Shown here piece after piece: positions 7,657 through 11,906 of a stretch of DNA of 11,906 nucleotides. The first letter of the stretch is position 1. Each line of letters starts with the position of its first letter. The notes under the pieces are model-generated. The model searched no databases and was not told the DNA's origin. It saw only the letters and a list, made by a program, of their open reading frames with translations. The translations under genes were made by a program, and so were the position numbers. Source of the DNA: an uncultured Rikenellaceae bacterium (GTDB lineage: Bacteria; Bacteroidota; Bacteroidia; Bacteroidales; Rikenellaceae); the NCBI GenBank assembly GCA_947176715.1, contig CAMWRR010000029.1, forward strand, positions 1 to 11,906, given 5' to 3'.

Positions 7657-9061
7657 GTCCGCCGCAATCCTTGTCGGCTTTGGAGAACATCTCCACCACC
7701 TTTTTGCGTATATCGTCCGGCACCTCGTCCAACGACTCTACTATGTTGTCTATCAGACGCCCCTTCTCCTCCTCCGGCAGAAGACGCCACAGATCGCCCG
7801 GCTGGCTGTAATAGTCGTCATCCTCGCGATGGTTCCACGTATATGCGTCGCCGGCAGCCAAAGGCGGCTCTATGAGCGAGCGGTTGTCGTGACTGCCGTC
7901 GGAGCTGTTGGGTTCGTAATTGGGAGCGGCACCTCCGTTCTCGCCCACGGCCATGTGTCCGTCGCGACTCTGATTGTGCACAGGACAAAGCGGCCTGTTG
8001 ACCGGCAGATCCATGAAGTTGGCGCCTATGCGGTAACGTTGGGCGTCGCCGTATGCGAACAAGCGCCCCTGCAACACGCGGTCGGGAGAGAAGCCTATGC
8101 CCGGCACTATATTGGCAGGGTTGAACGCCGCCTGCTCTATGGATGCGAAATAGTTCTCCGGATTGCGGTTGAGCTCCATCACACCCACCTCCATGAGCGG
8201 GAAATCCTTGTGGCTCCATACCTTGGTGAGGTCGAACGGATTGACCTTGTAATTACGCGCCTCCTCCTCGGTCATCACCTGTATGAACAACGTCCAACGG
8301 GGATAATCGCCGCGTTCGATGCTCTCGAAAAGGTCGCGTTGCGAATGTTCGCGGTCTTTGGCCACGATAGCCTCGGCCTCCTTGCCTGTCAGATTGCGTA
8401 TGCCCTGCATGGTGCGGAAGTGGAACTTGACCCAATGACGCTCGTTTTTACTGTTGATGAAGCTGTAAGTGTGACTGCCGAAGCCGTGCATGTGACGTAT
8501 GCCGTCGGGTATTCCGCGGTCGCTCATGAGTATCATGACCTGATGGAGCGACTCGGGATTGAGGGTCCAGAAGTCCCACCGGGCCTTGTTGTCGCGCATG
8601 TTGTTCTTGGGGTTGCGCTTCTGGGTATGGATGAAATCGGGGAATTTGAGCGGGTCGCGGATGAAGAATACGGGGGTGTTGTTGCCGACCAGATCCCAGT
8701 TGCCCTCGTCGGTGTAGAACTTGAGGGCGAAACCGCGTACGTCGCGTTCGGTGTCGGCAGCACCGCGCTCACCGGCCACAGTGGAGAAACGCGCCAACAT
8801 AGGGGTCTGCTTGCCGACCTCGGAGAAGATGGAGGCCTTGGTATAACGGGTTATATCGTGCGTAACCGTGAATGTGCCGAAAGCACCCACACCCTTGGCA
8901 TGCACGACCCTCTCGGGTATGCGCTCGCGGTTGAAATGGCCGAGCTTCTCCATGTACCACACGTTCTGCATCAGTGCGGGGCCGCGCTTACCGGCAGTGG
9001 CGATATTCTGATTGTCGGCGACAGGGGCACCGGCGGCCGTAGTAATAGATCTCTTTTTCAT
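7631..9061 (-). CDS. katA: Monofunctional heme catalase (small-subunit)
   Basis: KatA disproportionates hydrogen peroxide to water and oxygen in the cytoplasm. The 476 residues fit the small-subunit, NADPH-binding clade 3 catalases, which are usually tetramers. The distal heme His54 (RVVHAKGVGAFG), Ser93 (RFSTV), Asn127 (LVGNNTPVFF) and the proximal heme ligand Tyr337 (RLFAYGDAQRYRIG) are all visible. The ATG at 9061 opens MKKRSITT, with no signal peptide, so the enzyme is cytoplasmic. It is divergent from the sirtuin gene across 141 nt. In that gap I see only weak minus-strand candidates (TTTG, then 21 nt, then TATAAAAT) and no OxyR site I can identify. Catalase in Bacteroides is OxyR-controlled, so similar control is likely but not shown here. 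No dedicated terminator is clear. Confidence 0.97.
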   Translation of the reverse strand: MKKRSITTAAGAPVADNQNIATAGKRGPALMQNVWYMEKLGHFNRERIPERVVHAKGVGAFGTFTVTHDITRYTKASIFSEVGKQTPMLARFSTVAGERGAADTERDVRGFALKFYTDEGNWDLVGNNTPVFFIRDPLKFPDFIHTQKRNPKNNMRDNKARWDFWTLNPESLHQVMILMSDRGIPDGIRHMHGFGSHTYSFINSKNERHWVKFHFRTMQGIRNLTGKEAEAIVAKDREHSQRDLFESIERGDYPRWTLFIQVMTEEEARNYKVNPFDLTKVWSHKDFPLMEVGVMELNRNPENYFASIEQAAFNPANIVPGIGFSPDRVLQGRLFAYGDAQRYRIGANFMDLPVNRPLCPVHNQSRDGHMAVGENGGAAPNYEPNSSDGSHDNRSLIEPPLAAGDAYTWNHREDDDYYSQPGDLWRLLPEEEKGRLIDNIVESLDEVPDDIRKKVVEMFSKADKDCGGRLAKAIGM

Positions 9062-9146
9062 AGTAGGAATATTTTATACGTTGATAATTATTACATTGCC
9101 AAACAGACCGATACAAATAGTATGCCGCCGCTCACGTATTCATATT

Positions 9147-9177
9147 TTGCATTAACCGACGATTTTCACTATCTTTA
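9147..9177 (+). promoter_or_regulatory. Probable cobB promoter
   Basis: TTG at 9147-9149 is followed after 20 nt by TATCTTTA (9170-9177), one base off TAnnTTTG. Transcription would start near 9184, about 20 nt before the sirtuin ATG. Confidence 0.6.
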
Positions 9178-9202
9178 TAAGCCATTGAACATAGAACCAC
9201 AC

Positions 9203-9898
9203 ATGAAAAAGATAGTAGTCTTCACAGGCTCGGGCATAAGCGCCGAGAGCGGACTGGCCACATTCCGAGGCGACCGCGGCACATGGGCCGAGCACAGGAT
9301 AGAGGATGTATGCACACCCGAGGCGTTGATACACAACCGCGAAGGGGTGATAGACTTCTATAACGGCCGCCGTCGGGAGGTGTGCGCCGCATCGCCCAAT
9401 GCCGCCCACACAGCCGTGGCCGAGCTGGAGCGATATTTCGACGTGACGGTGATAACCCAGAACATAGACGACCTGCACGAGAGGGCCGGAAGCGGCAAGG
9501 TTATACACCTTCACGGCGAGATAGGCAAGCTGTGCAGCTCGCTCGACAAGAGCCTCACCGTAGAGATAGGAGCCGGAATGCAGACCTACGACGAACGACA
9601 CCCCATCGACGGCTCTCTTCTGAGACCTTTCATAGTATTCTTCGGCGAGGCGGTACCCCTCATGGAGAGGGCCGCGGAGGAGACGGCGGCGGCGGATATA
9701 TTCATTGTGGTGGGAACCTCGTTGCAGGTATATCCCGCCGCATCGCTTATACATTACGTCAAAAGAGGGGTGCCGGTCTATCTGGTGGACCCGGTAAAAC
9801 CGGCCGTCACCGACAATGTCAGATACATAGAGGCCACGGCCGCCAAAGGGGTGCCCGCGCTGGCGGATGAACTCATCGCCGCCGAACGCGGAAGATAG
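9203..9898 (+). CDS. cobB: NAD-dependent deacylase, zinc-less sirtuin
   Basis: This 231-residue protein is a CobB-type (class III) sirtuin that removes acyl groups from lysines using NAD. The Rossmann start GSGISAESGLATFRG (9-23), TQNIDDLHERAGS (85-97), the catalytic H104 (HLHGE) and GTSLQV (171-176) are intact. Y53 and R56 (FYNGRR) form the Y-x-x-R motif that marks succinyl/malonyl-preferring sirtuins such as SIRT5 and E. coli CobB. The zinc ribbon is missing: between H104 and RPFIVFFGE there is only one cysteine (C111) instead of the usual four. I recall the same loss in other Bacteroidetes homologues, so it is probably not a mutation in this strain. The same frame is open upstream through the antisense of katA. 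I chose ATG 9203 because it starts at the sirtuin fold and follows a promoter. It is divergent from katA. Confidence 0.93.
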   Translation: MKKIVVFTGSGISAESGLATFRGDRGTWAEHRIEDVCTPEALIHNREGVIDFYNGRRREVCAASPNAAHTAVAELERYFDVTVITQNIDDLHERAGSGKVIHLHGEIGKLCSSLDKSLTVEIGAGMQTYDERHPIDGSLLRPFIVFFGEAVPLMERAAEETAAADIFIVVGTSLQVYPAASLIHYVKRGVPVYLVDPVKPAVTDNVRYIEATAAKGVPALADELIAAERGR

Positions 9899-9905
9899 CC
9901 CGTTT

Positions 9906-9934
9906 TTGATTGTCGGGAAATATTATTATCTTTG
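9906..9934 (+). promoter_or_regulatory. tRNA-Gln promoter
   Basis: TTG at 9906-9908, within a run of T, is followed after 18 nt by a perfect TATCTTTG (9927-9934). Transcription would start near 9941, just before the tRNA. It begins 8 nt after the sirtuin stop, so the tRNA has its own promoter. Confidence 0.7.
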
Positions 9935-9945
9935 TCTCGTCGTAT

Positions 9946-10016
9946 TGACCCATGGTGTAATGGTAACACAGCAGATTTTGGTTCTGTCGTTTCAAGTTCG
10001 AGTCTTGATGGGTCAA
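9946..10016 (+). tRNA. tRNA-Gln (anticodon TTG)
   Basis: A full cloverleaf folds. The acceptor is TGACCCA/TGGGTCA (9946-9952, 10009-10015); the D stem is GTG/CAC; the anticodon stem is GCAGA/TCTGT with loop TTTTGGT and anticodon TTG at 9978-9980; there is a 4-nt variable loop; and the T stem is TCAAG/CTTGA around TTCGAGT. The discriminator is A10016. CCA is not encoded. The anticodon reads CAA and, by wobble, CAG glutamine codons. It is not a TGT substrate, since that enzyme needs GUN. No copy of the 3' end is seen downstream, so nothing is integrated here. Confidence 0.97.
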
Positions 10017-10020
10017 CTGA

Positions 10021-10061
10021 AACAACCGCTCGCATACTGTGTGGGCGGCTGTTTTCGTTTT
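10021..10061 (+). terminator. tRNA-Gln terminator
   Basis: AACAACCGCTC (10021-10031) pairs with GGGCGGCTGTT (10043-10053), with one A-C mismatch and one G-T pair, and is followed by TTTTCGTTTT. It begins 5 nt after the tRNA. Confidence 0.8.
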
Positions 10062-10164
10062 AATGCCAACATAGCGGTATAAAGAGAAACGGTACGATTT
10101 GTCCAATATCGTTACCAAACCACAATTTTTATCTGCCGATAATAATATATTGCGAAACATTTTT

Positions 10165-10172
10165 TAATTTTG
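10165..10172 (+). promoter_or_regulatory. Promoter -7 element of the S24 regulator
   Basis: TAATTTTG is a perfect TAnnTTTG element. Transcription would start near 10179. This places the in-frame GTG at 10172 inside the promoter and so favours the ATG at 10196 as the start. A good -33 TTG is not seen. An imperfect inverted repeat (GGTACGAT at 10091, ATCGTTACC at 10108) lies 50-75 nt upstream. Confidence 0.6.
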
Positions 10173-10195
10173 TGGAACCAAAAGAAGAACCCCGA

Positions 10196-10825
10196 ATGGA
10201 TAATTGGAGCCGACTGGAAGAGATCATCAAATGGGCGGGACTCTCCACCCATTCTTTTGCCATGCGCATAGGGCTCAACCGTTCGGAAAACCTCTATCAG
10301 ATCAAGCGCGGACGCAACGGCATAAGCTCCGAGCTGGCCGACAGAATCATAAAATTCTTCCCCGAGATAGACCGCAGATGGATACTCACCGGCGAGGGCT
10401 ACATGTTCAATGCCGAGCCGGTATGCTACGAGGAGGCCCGGGAGGGCATACCTTTCTACTCGGGCGATATGGAGCAGATAATCACCGGCTTCCGTGAGAT
10501 GATGCCCCAATCGTATATCAAACTGCCGGTACTCTGCGACTGCGACCTCGGATTAACCATGAGCGGCGACTCGATGACCCCCGAGATAGACCCGGGCGCG
10601 ATACTTCTTCTCAAACAGGTCGACACGCAATACGTATCGTACGGAGAGAGATACCTCGTAGTGACCGACAGAAACATACTGTTGCGCTACATACACCCTA
10701 TGGAAGATACGGGAAAGGTGATGCTCGTTCCGGCCAACAGGACCAAATACGACAATCAGGCCATATCCGCCAAAGCCATAAGGCACCTATTTCTACTGAG
10801 AGGCGTAATAACAGTCAAGGCATAA
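10196..10825 (+). CDS. XRE-type HTH regulator with S24/LexA-like C-domain
   Basis: This 209-residue protein is built like LexA and phage CI repressors. The N-terminal helix-turn-helix spans about residues 1-70 (RLEEIIKWAGLSTHSFAMRIG..., with the GRNGISSELADRIIKFFPEI stretch typical of Bacteroidetes XRE proteins and ending WILTGEG). A linker follows, then an S24 peptidase-like domain (about 105-209) with GDSM at 124-127. Ser126 sits at the nucleophile position, but the lysine of the LexA Ser-Lys pair aligns with R164 (ILLRYI), so self-cleavage is doubtful and no clear Ala-Gly site is seen. It is probably a DNA-binding regulator with the C-domain used for dimerisation; its targets are unknown. 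No phage or mobile genes are nearby. It converges on ispH with one base between stops. Confidence 0.85.
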   Translation: MDNWSRLEEIIKWAGLSTHSFAMRIGLNRSENLYQIKRGRNGISSELADRIIKFFPEIDRRWILTGEGYMFNAEPVCYEEAREGIPFYSGDMEQIITGFREMMPQSYIKLPVLCDCDLGLTMSGDSMTPEIDPGAILLLKQVDTQYVSYGERYLVVTDRNILLRYIHPMEDTGKVMLVPANRTKYDNQAISAKAIRHLFLLRGVITVKA

Positions 10826-10826
10826 C

Positions 10827-11711
10827 CTATTGCATACCGGAGGTCATGTCACGCACATGTCCGGCCACCTGCTCCATAAGCCATTTGGGTGTGGAGGTGG
10901 CACCGCATATACCCACGCTCCCGGCCCCGTCGAGCCATGAGGGCATCACGTCTTCGGCCGACTCTATCTTGTAGGTGGACTCGTTGACCGAACGGCACAT
11001 CTCGTAGAGGGCCTTGCCGTTGGAGCTCTCGGCCCCGCTCACGAAGAGCACCACGTCGAAACGTCCGGCAAACTCGCGCAGATGGTCGTAACGGCCCGAT
11101 ACCTGACGGCATATAGTGTCTTTTATTATCACATCGCCGTTGGAACGACCCCCGGGAACCATGTCGTATATAGCTTCGCTGACACGGTCGAAGAGTTCCG
11201 GGCTTTTGGTGGTCTGCGATATCATATATATGGGACGTGCCGGGTCGACATCGCGCCTGAGATCCTCCACCGACTCTATCACTATGGCCTTGTCGTCTAT
11301 CTGCCCCGAGAGACCCACCACCTCGGCATGGCCTTTCTTACCCAGTATCACCACCTGACCGCCTTTAGGCTCCATCATGGCGTAGGCCCGGCGCACCAGC
11401 TCCTGCAGCTTGGCCACCACAGGACAGGTGGCGTCTATAAGCTCCACGCCCGCCTCCCCGGCACTACGGAACAGACGGGGAGGCGCACCGTGCGCACGTA
11501 TGAGCACCCGCGACCCCGACAACGACGGAAGCTCATCCTCCGAGGCACGACGCAGACCGCACCTCTCCAGACGCTGCATCTCCATCTTGTTGTGCACTAT
11601 GTCGCCGAGCGTATATACCGGCTCTCCAGCCGACAGCCCCTCCTCCGCCTTGCGTATGGCACTCACCACACCGAAGCAGAAACCCGATTTGTCGTCTATC
11701 ACTATCTCCAT
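10827..11711 (-). CDS. ispH: 4-hydroxy-3-methylbut-2-enyl diphosphate reductase
   Basis: IspH makes isopentenyl and dimethylallyl diphosphate in the last step of the MEP pathway, using a [4Fe-4S] cluster. At 294 residues it is the single-domain form. The three cluster cysteines are C12 (GFCFGV), C96 (DATCPVV) and C201 (DTICRQ). Substrate residues H40, H74 (RAHG), H128 and the proton-relay E130 (GHAEV), T167 (QTTKS), S230/N231 (ESSNGK) and S273 (ATSTPKW) are also visible. The ATG at 11711 opens directly with the family start MEIVIDDKSGFCFG, so no extension is needed. I see no clear TAnnTTTG promoter in the upstream 195 nt. It is tail-to-tail with the S24 regulator, with no room for a terminator between them. 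Its upstream neighbour is beyond the window. Confidence 0.96.
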   Translation of the reverse strand: MEIVIDDKSGFCFGVVSAIRKAEEGLSAGEPVYTLGDIVHNKMEMQRLERCGLRRASEDELPSLSGSRVLIRAHGAPPRLFRSAGEAGVELIDATCPVVAKLQELVRRAYAMMEPKGGQVVILGKKGHAEVVGLSGQIDDKAIVIESVEDLRRDVDPARPIYMISQTTKSPELFDRVSEAIYDMVPGGRSNGDVIIKDTICRQVSGRYDHLREFAGRFDVVLFVSGAESSNGKALYEMCRSVNESTYKIESAEDVMPSWLDGAGSVGICGATSTPKWLMEQVAGHVRDMTSGMQ

Positions 11712-11804
11712 ACTATCTTATTGAATCGTTATCTTATCCCCGCCTCGTTCCGACAGAAAGTCCGGGCCAAGGAACGAAGCCCGTCAAATACAATTCCGCT
11801 GTCC

Positions 11805-11822
11805 CGCACCTCGCGGTGGGCA
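11805..11822 (-). repeat. Inverted copy of the GCGA mini-hairpin
   Basis: On the minus strand this reads TGCCCACCGCGAGGTGCG, identical over 18 bases to 3545-3562, with CACC/GGTG around GCGA. It lies in the 195-nt gene-free end of the window (11712-11906), upstream of ispH. Besides a short AGCG/CGCT hairpin near 11869-11882, I see nothing else there. Confidence 0.65.
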
Positions 11823-11906
11823 GAAAACTCCCCCAACGGAGGCCCGCAATAGAGAGTAACGAAGCCATAAGCGTTATTCGCTAAAAACACCTAACCGCAT
11901 TTATAA

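Noticed and set aside
9946..10195. tRNA-Gln as an integration site for a mobile element
   Set aside because: No downstream copy of the tRNA 3' end, integrase or phage gene is present; the neighbours are chromosomal.

Overview
The window looks like chromosomal DNA of a fairly GC-rich member of the Bacteroidales. The evidence is the protein set (a catalase, a zinc-less sirtuin, a PurF-like protein and a tRNA-guanine transglycosylase that all read as Bacteroidetes versions), Bacteroidetes-type promoter elements (TAnnTTTG at -7, TTG at about -33), A-rich leaders with few Shine-Dalgarno sites, and heavy use of ATA for isoleucine. An Alistipes/Rikenellaceae relative is my best guess from codon style, but the sequence alone does not prove it. 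There is no prophage, insertion sequence, CRISPR array or obvious defence locus. This is mostly housekeeping DNA.

Layout. Positions 1-623 hold no credible gene but are rich in hairpins and short tandem repeats. Positions 624-5586 form a minus-strand block read from right to left: folE (GTP cyclohydrolase I), a PurF-like protein 6 nt behind it, a 213-nt gap with small hairpins, then tgt, an LptF/LptG-type permease and a YqaA/DedA-type membrane protein packed with 4-nt and 0-nt gaps. A divergent promoter region (5587-5856) separates folE from pckA (5857-7464, plus), which ends in a very strong intrinsic terminator. katA (7631-9061, minus) faces it. Divergent from katA is a sirtuin gene, cobB (9203-9898, plus), followed by tRNA-Gln(TTG) with its own promoter and terminator. 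Next come an XRE/S24-type regulator (10196-10825, plus) and, tail-to-tail one base away, ispH (10827-11711, minus). The last 195 nt carry no gene but share an 18-bp inverted copy of a hairpin repeat found between tgt and the PurF-like gene.

Functions. FolE makes dihydroneopterin triphosphate, which feeds both folate and queuosine synthesis; TGT inserts the queuosine precursor into tRNA, so the two ends of that pathway lie in the same block. PckA links the TCA cycle and glycolysis, KatA removes hydrogen peroxide, the sirtuin is an NAD-dependent deacylase, and IspH ends the MEP isoprenoid pathway.

Most notable points. The PurF-like protein keeps the PRPP loop and the four Fe-S cysteines of PurF but has lost the glutaminase active site. 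The sirtuin lacks its zinc cysteines but keeps the Y-x-x-R acyl-selectivity motif. TGT has a degraded zinc site, and the S24 regulator has Arg where the autoproteolysis lysine would be. The non-coding DNA carries hairpin repeats whose stems change in a compensatory way.
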